Assembly (NCBI RefSeq): GCF_002750975.1
Contig: NZ_PEJS01000002.1
Location: 62,001-126,000, forward strand
Direction: 5' to 3'
Length of the DNA stretch: 64,000 nucleotides
From: Stenotrophomonas indicatrix
Lineage (GTDB): Bacteria; Pseudomonadota; Gammaproteobacteria; Xanthomonadales; Xanthomonadaceae
In this document: one piece after another, positions 56,189-64,000 of the stretch
Numbering within the stretch: position 1 is the stretch's first letter
Layout: each line of letters begins with the position of its first letter
Notes under the pieces: model-generated
The model's database searches: none
What the model saw: the letters and a program-made list of their open reading frames with translations, nothing else
Told to the model about the DNA's origin: nothing
Program-made: the position numbers and the translations under genes

Positions 56189-56671
56189 ATGGCCGGAGAA
56201 GTCCAGTTCGATCGCACGGATATACGTCTGCTGGCTGAAATCCAGCGTGATGGTCGCGCCACCAACGCGGAGCTGGCGACGCGGGTGAACCTGTCGCCGT
56301 CGGCCTGCCTGCGCCGCCTGCAGCGACTGGAAAGCGAAGGGGTGATCGTCGGCTATGGCGCGCGCCTGGAGCCACGCCGGCTCGGTCTGGGGCTGCAGGC
56401 GTTCGTGCGCGTACAGCTGGAAAAGCATGACCAGGCCGCGATCGGGCACTTCGTCGACAGCGTGCAGGCCTGGGATGAAGTGGTGGCCTGCCACGCCCTG
56501 ACCGGCGACATGGACTATCTGCTGCATGTGTATGTGCGCGATCTGGAGCACTTCTCGCGTTTCCTGCTGGACAGGCTGCTCAACGCCGGTGGTGTGGCCG
56601 ATGCCAATTCCAGCTTCGTGCTGCGCACGGTGAAGGGTTTCCAGGCGTTGCCGTTGTCGCAGCTCGAATGA
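56189..56671 (+). CDS. Lrp/AsnC-family transcriptional regulator
   Basis: A 160-residue regulator with an N-terminal helix-turn-helix (RTDIRLLAEIQRDGRATN...LSPSACLRRLQRLESEGVI type, residues about 6-55) and a C-terminal RAM ligand-binding domain (GDMDYLLHVYVRDLEHFSRF). Divergent from phhA, it resembles PhhR-like or BkdR-like local regulators in context, and is likely to respond to an aromatic amino acid. The start follows the TGTTGC-GGG-GCAACA hairpin. It is unlikely to be the global Lrp. Confidence 0.92.
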   Translation: MAGEVQFDRTDIRLLAEIQRDGRATNAELATRVNLSPSACLRRLQRLESEGVIVGYGARLEPRRLGLGLQAFVRVQLEKHDQAAIGHFVDSVQAWDEVVACHALTGDMDYLLHVYVRDLEHFSRFLLDRLLNAGGVADANSSFVLRTVKGFQALPLSQLE

Positions 56672-56778
56672 ACCGGCGGCCGCGGTGATGTTTGACGGCG
56701 CGCGCGGGCTGGCCGAGCATCGTGGCCCGCGGCGGCCGTGCACACGCAGGCCGCGCAGTGATTCCCTCTGGCTCCGGC

Positions 56779-58782
56779 ATGTCTGATACCCCATCCCCGA
56801 CGTCTTCCCCGTTGTTCCTTCCGCTGCGCGAGCAGAGCCTGCTGCGGCACCTGAGCGAAGGCACGCCGCCGGACACACCGCTGGAGCAGGCCGGCCTGCT
56901 GGTGGCCATGCTGTGCCGCCGGCAGAGGCCACCGGCCACCCAGCTGCAGCGGTTGCTGCACGACGCCTGTGCGCTGTTCGCCGCCGATGATGGCCCTGCT
57001 GCGCAGGCGCAGCTGGCGGCCAGCGCTGGACAGGACGCGCGGGCGCTGGAGGCGTGGCTGGGCGTGCTGGCCGCACAGGACGTGCTGCTGGCACCGGACG
57101 AGGTGATGGAGGCGGTGCTGGCCGCGTCGCCGGACGCCTATCCCGGCGCGGACTTCCAGGCGGCGTGCAGGATCACCCTGGAAGAGCACACGATCCACTT
57201 TCCGGCGACATCGCTGGCCGAAGGCGATGACGAAGACGCCGGCAATGACGAACAGACAACGCATGCGACCCAGCACAACGGCCTGTTCACTTCCGAACAG
57301 GCACGCGTGCTGCGTGCGATCGCGGCCAATCCCGATGAATTGATCGACCTGCAGGCCTATGCCGGCACCGGCAAGGGCCATCTGGTGCTGGCGCTGCTGC
57401 AGGCTCGCCCGGGCCGTTATACCTATGTGGCGCCCACGCGTGGCCAGGTCGAGGCATTCCGCGCGCGGCTGCCGGCCGACGCCGGCACGCGCCTGCTGAC
57501 CCAGATCGAGTTCGCCAATGCGATCGCCCGCCATGCCGCCGCCAACGGCCTGACCGGCGGCTTCGTACCGACCTACCGGCAGAGCACGCTGACCCTGCGC
57601 GAGGCGGCCGCCCGCCTCGGCCTGCCGGCCATCGGTGCACGCCGGCCGGACCAGGTCCTGATGATCGCCCTGGACGCCATCAACCGGTGGTGCGCGTCGT
57701 CAGCGCCGAGCCTGCAGGCCTGGCATTTCCAGCGCTCGCTGGGCGCAGCGCAGCTGGAAGCCACGCCGTTCATCGCGGCCGCGGAGTTCGTCTGGCGTTG
57801 CATGTTCGATCCGGTGGTGCAGAAGGGCGGCTGCCTGCGCCTGGATGCCGGACACATCGGCAAATGGCTGGCCCTGCGTGCTGTGCCGCTGCCGGTGTCG
57901 CTGGGCATGGTGCTGGTCGATGAGGCGCACGATCTCAGCCCTGCATGGAAACAGCTGCTGGCCACCCACGCGCCCGGCGTGGTCAGCCTGGGCGATCCGC
58001 ATCAACGGCTGAGCGGACGCGTACAGCGCTGGTCATCGGCGAAAACGCTGGAGATGCACCAGTCGGTGCGGCAGGGGCGGCAGGTCGATGCGCTGGTCAA
58101 CCAGTCACTGGCGTTGGACGATCTCGGCGAACCGGCGCCTTTCGTGGGCGCCAGCGACCGCGCCACCGGCCTTCGCCGCTATGACGACTGGTCGGCGGTG
58201 CCCAGCACCGGCGCCCGCTTGTACGGCAGCCTGTGGCGGATGCTGCTGGAAGCCAACGAGCTGGTTGCGCGCGGCGCGCGCGTGCATCTGCATCCTGCGT
58301 CGCGGCAGGCGCTGTTGAAAGAGGTGGACGGTCCGATCGACGCCTGGCGCAGCGCCGCCGCTGGCGGCCCCGGACAACGCTGGGAAAGCTTCGTGCAGGT
58401 CTGTGCCAAGCGTGGACAGGCGGACATCCCCGCGCTGTTTGCCGGTGGCTTCGATGCTGCGGCGTTGCAGCGCCTGCTCGGGCAACTGGTCGATGCGGAC
58501 GAGGCCAGCGTCGTGCTGTGCCTGGCCCAGCACGCCAAGAACCTGCAGTTCGCCACGGTGTCCATGGCGCCGTGCTGCTTCGACAGCGGCCATGATGCGC
58601 GCGCGCTGCACAGCCCGGTGCGCGCGGCCTACGTGGCGATCACCCGTGCCCAGCAACAGCTGTGGCTGCCGGGGGACGCGATGGAGCAGTTGCAGCTGAG
58701 CGCACAGCGGCATGACCGGGCGGTGGATGAGCGGCGCCGGCAGCGACGCCTGGCCAGTGGTTACCCACCACCGCGGCGCTGA
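56779..58782 (+). CDS. Superfamily-1 helicase-like protein with altered Walker A
   Basis: A 667-residue UvrD/Rep-type protein. Helicase motifs are the Q-like TSEQARVLRAI (171-181), motif I AYAGTGKGHL (193-202), motif II VLVDEAHDLSPAWKQ (D381, E382), motif III SLGDPHQRLSG and motif VI YVAITRAQQQLWLPG. Motif I reads GTGKGH where GxGKT/S is normal, so the nucleotide-coordinating Thr/Ser is Gly200. The N-terminal 170 residues are helical and unlike known accessory domains. The start at 56779 (MSDTPSPTSS) has no clear ribosome binding site; a TTG at 56692 is an alternative. The gene lies 107 bp after the Lrp gene. Confidence 0.75.
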   Translation: MSDTPSPTSSPLFLPLREQSLLRHLSEGTPPDTPLEQAGLLVAMLCRRQRPPATQLQRLLHDACALFAADDGPAAQAQLAASAGQDARALEAWLGVLAAQDVLLAPDEVMEAVLAASPDAYPGADFQAACRITLEEHTIHFPATSLAEGDDEDAGNDEQTTHATQHNGLFTSEQARVLRAIAANPDELIDLQAYAGTGKGHLVLALLQARPGRYTYVAPTRGQVEAFRARLPADAGTRLLTQIEFANAIARHAAANGLTGGFVPTYRQSTLTLREAAARLGLPAIGARRPDQVLMIALDAINRWCASSAPSLQAWHFQRSLGAAQLEATPFIAAAEFVWRCMFDPVVQKGGCLRLDAGHIGKWLALRAVPLPVSLGMVLVDEAHDLSPAWKQLLATHAPGVVSLGDPHQRLSGRVQRWSSAKTLEMHQSVRQGRQVDALVNQSLALDDLGEPAPFVGASDRATGLRRYDDWSAVPSTGARLYGSLWRMLLEANELVARGARVHLHPASRQALLKEVDGPIDAWRSAAAGGPGQRWESFVQVCAKRGQADIPALFAGGFDAAALQRLLGQLVDADEASVVLCLAQHAKNLQFATVSMAPCCFDSGHDARALHSPVRAAYVAITRAQQQLWLPGDAMEQLQLSAQRHDRAVDERRRQRRLASGYPPPRR

Positions 58783-58809
58783 CCGCGGCGGCCGTTCAAG
58801 CGCCGCGCG

Positions 58810-59802
58810 TCAGCACTTTTCCTTGCGGCCCATCAGCTTGCCCAGGCGCGAAGGCTCGTCGCACTTGGGCGCCGCCACCGGTGCCGGTGCCAATGCGGCG
58901 GCGCGGGCCTTCTGCAGCTGCTGGATCTTGGCGCGGATCTGCGGCATCGCCGCCATCGCGGCCTTCTCGCCTTCCAGGATGGCCGTGCCACGCTGGCTGA
59001 AATCGGCAGCACCGATGTCCAGCACCTTCGGCCGGATCACGATGTCGGCGCGCGCCAGTTCCTGCTCGCCCAGGCGCTGGCCCATGATAGAGATCGACTG
59101 GTTGACGATGCCGAGCATGCCGGTCGGTGCCTTGCCGCTGGCCTTGCTGGAGATGTCCACGGCGATCACGAACTCGGCACCGAGCTGTCGTGCGGCATCC
59201 ACCGGCACCGGGCTGACCACGCCGCCGTCGATGTAGTTGCGGCCACCGATCTTCACCGGCTCGAACACGCCGGGGATGCTGCTGGAAGCGCGTACCGCCT
59301 GGCCGACGTTGCCGCGCACGAAGATCGAACGCTCGCCGGTTTCCAGCTGGGTGGCGACGGCGGCGAACGGCTTTTTCAGGCGCTCGGCCGGGCGGTTGGC
59401 CACCTGTTCGTTGACGTAGTCCTGCAGCTTCTGGCCCTGCACCAGGCCACCGGAGAACAGGCGCACGTCGCGGATGCTGGCTTCGTCCAGCGCCACCGCC
59501 TTGCTCTGCATCTGGAAGGCGTCCATGCCGCTGGCATACAGGGCGCCGACCACGCTGCCGGCACTGGTGCCGGACACCACCACCGGTTCGAAGCCGTTGG
59601 CCTCGAGCATCTTGATCACGCCGATGTGCGCAAAGCCCTTGGCCGCGCCGCCGCCGAGCGCGATGCCGATCTTCACCGGCTTGGCCTGCGGAACCACGGT
59701 GGGCTGCGCGGGCGGGGTGGGGCGGACCTCTTCACCACCGCAACCGGCCAGCAGGCCGAGCAGGGCGACGGACAGCAGCACGCGGGGGCGGAACAGGCTC
59801 AT
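58810..59802 (-). CDS. Patatin-like phospholipase lipoprotein (RssA-like)
   Basis: A 330-residue patatin-domain protein. The N-terminus MSLFRPRVLLSVALLGLLAGC is a lipoprotein signal with lipobox LAGC. The oxyanion-hole motif GGGAAKGFAHIG, the nucleophile Ser in GTSAGS and the catalytic Asp in DGGVVSPVP form the serine-aspartate dyad. Probably an outer-membrane-anchored lipid hydrolase. It starts at 59802; a longer ORF start at 59847 would put the signal peptide inside the protein. It converges with the helicase-like gene. Confidence 0.9.
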   Translation of the reverse strand: MSLFRPRVLLSVALLGLLAGCGGEEVRPTPPAQPTVVPQAKPVKIGIALGGGAAKGFAHIGVIKMLEANGFEPVVVSGTSAGSVVGALYASGMDAFQMQSKAVALDEASIRDVRLFSGGLVQGQKLQDYVNEQVANRPAERLKKPFAAVATQLETGERSIFVRGNVGQAVRASSSIPGVFEPVKIGGRNYIDGGVVSPVPVDAARQLGAEFVIAVDISSKASGKAPTGMLGIVNQSISIMGQRLGEQELARADIVIRPKVLDIGAADFSQRGTAILEGEKAAMAAMPQIRAKIQQLQKARAAALAPAPVAAPKCDEPSRLGKLMGRKEKC

Positions 59803-59869
59803 CGGCAGTGCGCTCGCGGCGCCGGATTCAGGAAAGGGCGCCAGCATACCGAACGCACAAAATTCGTGG

Positions 59870-59938
59870 GTAGCGCCGGGCCATGCCCGGCGGATGGTTC
59901 AGCTGCCGCTGTGCTCGCCGGGCATGGCCCGGCGCTAC
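59870..59938. repeat. SMAG/REP palindrome pair (GCCGGGC type)
   Basis: GTAGCGCCGGGCCATGCC at 59870 and inverted copy ending GGCGCTAC at 59938, between the patatin gene and the AIM24 gene (both minus strand). Confidence 0.88.
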
Positions 59939-59966
59939 CGATGCGATGTGGGGTACCGCCGGCCCG

Positions 59967-60971
59967 TCAACCCAGCAGCGAACTCTCGCCGCGGCTCTTG
60001 CCGCCGCCCTGCGGCGCGGCCATCCACATGCGGCCGGCCAGGCGCGAGAACGGCAGCGACTGCAGCCAGACCTTGCCTGGCCCGGTCAGGGTGGCCAGGA
60101 ACACACCCTCGCCACCGAACAGCACGCTTCGGATGCCTTTGACCCGGCGCACGTCCATGTCCACGGTCGGATGGTAGGCGACGATGCAGCCGGTATCGAC
60201 GTCCAGGCGTTCGCCGGCGGCCAGCTCACGCTCGACCACGCAGCCGCCGGCATGGATGAACACCCAGCCATCGCCTTCAAGCTTCTGCATGATGAAGCCC
60301 TCGCCGCCGAATAGGCCGGTCATGATCTTGCGCTGGAACTGCACGCCGATCTGCACGCCGCGCGCGCCCGCCAGGAAGCTGTCCTTCTGGCAGATCAGGC
60401 GCCCGCCGTGCTGGTCCAGCTTCATCGCCAGCACGGTGCCGGGATAGGGCGCGGCGAAAGCGACCTTGCCGCGGCCCTGGCCGGTCTGCGTGTAGACGGT
60501 GGCAAACAGGCTTTCACCGGTCAGCACGCGCTTGCCGGCCGCCATCACCTTGTCCATGAAACCGCCACTCTGGCCGCTGCGCGCGCCGCCGCCGAATACG
60601 GTGTCCATCTGCACCGAGGCATCCTTGAACATCAGCGCGCCGGCCTCGGCCACCGCACCTTCGCCGGGATCCAGCTCGATTTCCACGAACTGCATTTCAT
60701 GGCCGACGATGCGGAAGTCGATGCGGTCGGCGCGGCCGCCGGTTGAGGCTGTTGCGACTGCAGGGGTGACTGCAGGCATCGGCGGCGGAGGCGCGGTGCC
60801 GGTGCCGGCCTGCTGCAGGGCGGCGATTTCGGACACCGGTGTCCACCCTGTCATGCCCTGGCACCAGGCCAGCGCGCGCGGATTGGCCTGGGCGAAGCGG
60901 CGCGCGGCGTCCTCGTCGAACGGACCGACACGGTCGGCCTGGCCGGGAGCATGGAAGTACCACTGGGTCAT
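59967..60971 (-). CDS. GYF-AIM24 (TIGR00266) protein
   Basis: A 334-residue protein starting MTQWYFHAPGQADRVGPFDE at 60971. The first 50 residues are a GYF_2/DUF4339-type module (WYFHAPGQ...GPFDE...WCQGMTGWTPVSEI), then an Ala/Pro linker, then an AIM24/TIGR00266 domain (VEIELDPGEGAVAEAGALMF, GVQIGVQFQRKIMTGLFGGEGF, VFIHAGGCVVEREL). The AIM24 family is of unknown function, possibly membrane-associated. An upstream ORF extension is ignored because it adds non-conserved residues. Confidence 0.85.
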   Translation of the reverse strand: MTQWYFHAPGQADRVGPFDEDAARRFAQANPRALAWCQGMTGWTPVSEIAALQQAGTGTAPPPPMPAVTPAVATASTGGRADRIDFRIVGHEMQFVEIELDPGEGAVAEAGALMFKDASVQMDTVFGGGARSGQSGGFMDKVMAAGKRVLTGESLFATVYTQTGQGRGKVAFAAPYPGTVLAMKLDQHGGRLICQKDSFLAGARGVQIGVQFQRKIMTGLFGGEGFIMQKLEGDGWVFIHAGGCVVERELAAGERLDVDTGCIVAYHPTVDMDVRRVKGIRSVLFGGEGVFLATLTGPGKVWLQSLPFSRLAGRMWMAAPQGGGKSRGESSLLG

Positions 60972-61130
60972 CGCAGCAGGTCCGTTGCGGGGAAAAACCC
61001 CGAGTCTAGCGGCAGCGTCCGGCGGCGCGCGAGGCGGCCATGAACGATCGGCATTTGCGAGGGAGGTGCTGTATTGCAACAATTATCTGGTAGCGCCGTT
61101 TTACCACCCCTCCAAACACAGCCTACCGCC

Positions 61131-63401
61131 ATGTCTCCGACCCGTACTTCCCGTGGCCGCTCTCCGGTCGCGCGCCCGCTCGTTGTCGCTCTTTCCGCCC
61201 TGCTGCCGCTGGTAGCAGCCGCCCAGGAAACCCCCGCCGCCAAGGATCCGGTCGCCCTCGATGCGCTGCAGGTGACTGCACAGCGTCGTGTCGAGAACGC
61301 CAAGGACGTGCCGGTTGCGATCAGCGCGATCCAGGGCGAAAAGCTCGACGTGCTCGGTTCGGCGGGCGATGACATCCGCTTCCTTGCTGCGCGCGTGCCG
61401 AGCCTCAACATCGAGTCGTCCTACGGCCGTGCCTTCCCGCGCTTCTACATCCGCGGCCTGGGCAATACCGATTTCGACCTCAATGCATCGCAGCCGGTCT
61501 CGCTGGTGTACGACGATGTGGTGCAGGAAAGCCCGCTGCTGAAGGGCTTCCCGCTGTTCGACCTGGCCGGCGTGGAAGTGCTGCGCGGCCCGCAGGGCAC
61601 CCTGTTCGGGCGCAACACCCCGGCTGGCGTGGTCAAGTTCGATTCGGCGCGGCCGTCGCAGGATGCCGATGGCTACGTGCGCGTGGGCTATGGCAGCTAC
61701 AACAGCTGGAACGTGCAGGGCGCCTACGGCGGCCCGCTGACCGACCGCTGGTCCGCACGCGTGTCGGCCATCTACCAGCGTCGTGACGACTGGGTCGACA
61801 ACACCCGTGCCGGTGCGCCCAACAGTGGTTTTGAAGGCTATGACGAAGCCGCCGGCCGCGTGCAGTTCCTGTACGAAGGCGATGACTTCGAAGCGCTGTT
61901 CAACCTGCACAAGCGCAAGCTCAACGGCACCGCGCGCCTGTTCCGCGCCAACATCATCGAGAAGGGCGGCAACGCGCTGGTCGAGAACTTCGACCGCGAC
62001 AAGGTCGCCAACGACGGCGTCAACTTCTCCGACCTGGAAACCTGGGGCGGCAGCGCGCGCCTGCAGTGGAACCTCGGTTCGGTGACCCTGCATTCGATCA
62101 CCGGCTATGAGACCGCCGAATCGCTCAACCGCGGCGACATCGACGGTGGCTACGGCGCCGCGTTCCTCGGCGCGGGCAACTCCGGCCCGGGCCTGATTCC
62201 GTTCTCGTCCGAGTCGGCCGACGGCCTGCCGCACCACCGCCAGTGGACCCAGGAATTCCGCGTGGAATCCAACGAATGGGGCCGCTTCGACTGGCAGGCC
62301 GGCGTCTTCTACTTCGATGAAGACGTCACCATCAACAACTTCAACTACGACTCGCTGACCCCGGGCAACCCGCAGACCGGCCACGTCGTGCAGCAGCAGC
62401 GCAACAAGGCATGGGCGGTGTTCGCTTCGGGCGACTTCGATGTCACCGACCGCTTCAAGCTGCGTGCCGGCGTGCGCTATACGCAGGACAAGAAGGACTT
62501 CAGCGCCAGCGTGCTGCAGGCCGTGCCGTTCGGCACCCCGGTCAGCGGTCCGTACCTGGCCAACACCGACGTCAACGACGTCAGCTGGGATGTCAGCGGC
62601 GTGTACAAGCTGACCGACAACGTCAATGCTTATGCACGCGTGGCCAAGGGCTTCCGCGCACCGTCGATCCAGGGTCGCCTGGCGTTCGCACCGGGCCTGT
62701 CGCAGGCCGATTCGGAGAAGGTGATTTCGTACGAAGCCGGCATCAAGGCCGACCTGTTCGAACGTCGTGCGCGCCTGGGCTTCAGCGTGTTCCGCTATGA
62801 CGTGGACGGCCAGCAGCTGATCGCCGTCGGTGGCACCAACAACACCGCCACCCTGCTCAACGCCGACAAGACCATCGGCCAGGGCGTGGAGCTGGACCTG
62901 GAAGCCTACCTGGCCGACAACGTGCTGCTGACCTTCGGCAGCAGCTACAACGACACCGAGATCAAGGACAAGAACCTGGCGGTGGCGGTCTGTGGCGGCG
63001 GCTGCACCATCACCGACCCGACCACGGTCATCAATGGCGGCACCTATGCGCTGGTCAACGGCAATCCGCTGCCGCAGGCACCGAAGTGGATCCACAACGC
63101 GACCCTGCGCGTGGGCTTCCCGCTCAGCGATGGCAGCGAGCTGTATGCCTACACCGACTGGGCCTACCGCAGTGCGGTCAACTTCTTCATCTACGAGTCG
63201 CCGGAATTCCGCGGCCGCAGTTCGCTGGAAGGTGGCCTGCGCCTGGGCTACAACTGGGATTACGGCCAGTACGACGTGGCCGTGTTCGGCCGCAACCTGA
63301 CCAACCAGACCCGCGTGGTCGGCGCGATCGACTTCAACAACCTGACCGGCTTCCTCAACGAGCCGCGTACCTGGGGCGTGGAGTTCACCGCGAAGTTCTG
63401 A
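61131..63401 (+). CDS. TonB-dependent receptor
   Basis: A 756-residue outer-membrane receptor with a signal peptide (MSPTRTSRGRSPVARPLVVALSALLPLVAAAQ). The plug has VSLVYDDVVQESPLLKGFPL and LAGVEVLRGPQGTLFGRNTPAGVV, close to the Sphingomonas/Caulobacter type of receptor. The barrel ends WGVEFTAKF with a C-terminal Phe, needed for BAM insertion. An upstream ORF extension from 61074 is not used because it lacks a signal-like start. A hairpin terminator follows. The ligand is unknown. Confidence 0.92.
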   Translation: MSPTRTSRGRSPVARPLVVALSALLPLVAAAQETPAAKDPVALDALQVTAQRRVENAKDVPVAISAIQGEKLDVLGSAGDDIRFLAARVPSLNIESSYGRAFPRFYIRGLGNTDFDLNASQPVSLVYDDVVQESPLLKGFPLFDLAGVEVLRGPQGTLFGRNTPAGVVKFDSARPSQDADGYVRVGYGSYNSWNVQGAYGGPLTDRWSARVSAIYQRRDDWVDNTRAGAPNSGFEGYDEAAGRVQFLYEGDDFEALFNLHKRKLNGTARLFRANIIEKGGNALVENFDRDKVANDGVNFSDLETWGGSARLQWNLGSVTLHSITGYETAESLNRGDIDGGYGAAFLGAGNSGPGLIPFSSESADGLPHHRQWTQEFRVESNEWGRFDWQAGVFYFDEDVTINNFNYDSLTPGNPQTGHVVQQQRNKAWAVFASGDFDVTDRFKLRAGVRYTQDKKDFSASVLQAVPFGTPVSGPYLANTDVNDVSWDVSGVYKLTDNVNAYARVAKGFRAPSIQGRLAFAPGLSQADSEKVISYEAGIKADLFERRARLGFSVFRYDVDGQQLIAVGGTNNTATLLNADKTIGQGVELDLEAYLADNVLLTFGSSYNDTEIKDKNLAVAVCGGGCTITDPTTVINGGTYALVNGNPLPQAPKWIHNATLRVGFPLSDGSELYAYTDWAYRSAVNFFIYESPEFRGRSSLEGGLRLGYNWDYGQYDVAVFGRNLTNQTRVVGAIDFNNLTGFLNEPRTWGVEFTAKF

Positions 63402-63426
63402 TGCGGCTGCAGCAATGATGCAATGA

Positions 63427-63454
63427 AGAAGGGCCGGCGCATGCCGGCCCTTCT
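63427..63454 (+). terminator. Terminator of the TonB receptor at 61131
   Basis: A 12-bp perfect stem AGAAGGGCCGGC / GCCGGCCCTTCT with a GCAT loop, 26 bp after the stop. The following gttctt is a weak T-tract. Confidence 0.7.
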
Positions 63455-63466
63455 GTTCTTCGCGTC

Positions 63467-63528
63467 CGCCGGGCATGGCCCGGCGCTACCCATGCGTCGC
63501 GCCCGGTAGCGCCGGGCCATGCCCGGCG
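63467..63528. repeat. SMAG/REP palindrome pair (GCCGGGC type, tail-to-tail)
   Basis: CGCCGGGCATGGCCCGGCG...CTAC (63467-63489) and GTAGCGCCGGGCCATGCC (63506-63528), facing each other. It lies between the receptor and the converging phosphatase gene. Confidence 0.87.
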
Positions 63529-63545
63529 AGCGCAGCGGCGGTGGA

Positions 63546-64000
63546 TTACAAGGCGCTCTGCGGGCGCACCTTCAGCACCGCGTTCTCGGTGGCGCAGTCG
63601 CGGCTGGAGTGCAGGCCGGCCTTGCGCGCAGCAGCGATCTCCCTGCGCGCGGCAAGCAGGTCGCTGTTGAACGCCGCGTTGTCATGCAGGCGGGCCACGG
63701 CGGCGGCGCCCATGAAGCGGCCTTCGAGGATGTCGCTCTGCCAGTGCACGTTGCACACCAGGCGACTCTCGCCGTAGTTGCGGCCGCGCGCCTGGATGGC
63801 ATCGGCGCGATCCGGTGCGATCTCCGACAGGATCAATGCCCATGCCCAGCCGATCGAGGTGTGACCGGACGGATAGGAGCCGTTGCTGCGCAGCCCCTCC
63901 TCATCCTTCGGCGAGCAGGTCGGCTCGCCGTTGACCATGAACGGACGGGGGCGCTGGTACGTGTTCTTGGCGGCCTTGGTGGCAGCACTGGCGTCGATGC
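63546..64000 (-). CDS. Class A nonspecific acid phosphatase (PAP2 type), partial
   Basis: The 3' part of a class A acid phosphatase (PhoN/PhoC group), which hydrolyses phosphomonoesters in the periplasm. The frame is open to base 64000, so the N-terminus lies beyond the window; the ATG at 63938 is internal. The phosphatase signature is complete: KNTYQRPRP (the K-x6-RP part), GSYPSGHTSIG (PSGH) and SRLVCNVHWQSD (SR-x5-H-x3-D). Stop codon TAA at 63546. Confidence 0.9.
   Translation of the reverse strand, partial: IDASAATKAAKNTYQRPRPFMVNGEPTCSPKDEEGLRSNGSYPSGHTSIGWAWALILSEIAPDRADAIQARGRNYGESRLVCNVHWQSDILEGRFMGAAAVARLHDNAAFNSDLLAARREIAAARKAGLHSSRDCATENAVLKVRPQSAL

Overview
The window reads as the replication-origin-proximal part of a chromosome from Stenotrophomonas, most likely the S. 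maltophilia complex (family Xanthomonadaceae). Evidence: the order dnaA-dnaN-recF-gyrB followed by tonB-exbB-exbD-exbD2, uniformly GC-rich coding sequence, and about a dozen short GTAG-tagged palindromes of the SMAG/REP type known from S. maltophilia. The window opens inside dnaA (start codon lost) and closes inside a class A acid phosphatase gene on the minus strand. No rRNA, tRNA, CRISPR array or intact insertion sequence was seen.

Origin region (1-7.3 kb): dnaA, dnaN, recF and gyrB lie on the plus strand. The dnaA-dnaN spacer has two perfect DnaA boxes. The unusually long dnaN-recF spacer (930 bp) has an AT-rich stretch, one perfect and two near-perfect DnaA boxes, and a set of repeated CAGATTTC octamers resembling iterons. 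Four good ParB-binding parS palindromes lie between 2.65 and 4.65 kb, two of them inside the recF reading frame.

Housekeeping and envelope block (7.3-23 kb): a CPBP protease, an M48 lipoprotein peptidase, a TPR protein, the TonB energising complex with two adjacent exbD genes, cardiolipin synthase, pdxJ, a PA0069-type radical SAM protein, a 2OG oxygenase, fructose-1,6-bisphosphatase, an aromatic aminotransferase and a TonB-dependent receptor. A 189-bp element with 30-bp inverted arms sits between the aminotransferase and fbp.

DNA-end repair and aldehyde metabolism (23-32.7 kb): Ku and LigD (order phosphoesterase-ligase-polymerase) form a two-gene operon flanked by SMAG elements, and a fragment of the ligD 3' end is repeated downstream. 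An aldehyde dehydrogenase-alcohol dehydrogenase pair is transcribed away from an AcoR-like sigma-54 activator, and the spacer contains a -24/-12 promoter and a perfect 17-bp palindrome.

Uronate/polysaccharide locus (32.7-54.4 kb): KdgK, Eda, KduI and KduD supply the route from 5-keto-4-deoxyuronate to pyruvate and glyceraldehyde 3-phosphate. Around them are a TonB-dependent receptor, a 1267-residue secreted protein with an N-terminal LamG-like fold, two esterases, a FAH-family hydratase, a TRAP transporter, a GH43 enzyme, a GDSL acetylesterase fused to a cupin, and a LacI regulator. No known polysaccharide lyase and no GH28, GH88 or GH105 enzyme is recognisable, so the 1267-residue protein is the best candidate for the missing depolymerase. 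The 9-mer ATGACACCG recurs upstream of several of these operons and near tonB, which suggests one regulon.

Right end (54.4-64 kb): a DUF2442-DUF4375 protein, phenylalanine hydroxylase with a divergent Lrp-type regulator and palindromic sites between them, a superfamily-1 helicase-like protein with an altered Walker A motif, a patatin lipoprotein, a GYF-AIM24 protein, another TonB-dependent receptor and the partial acid phosphatase.
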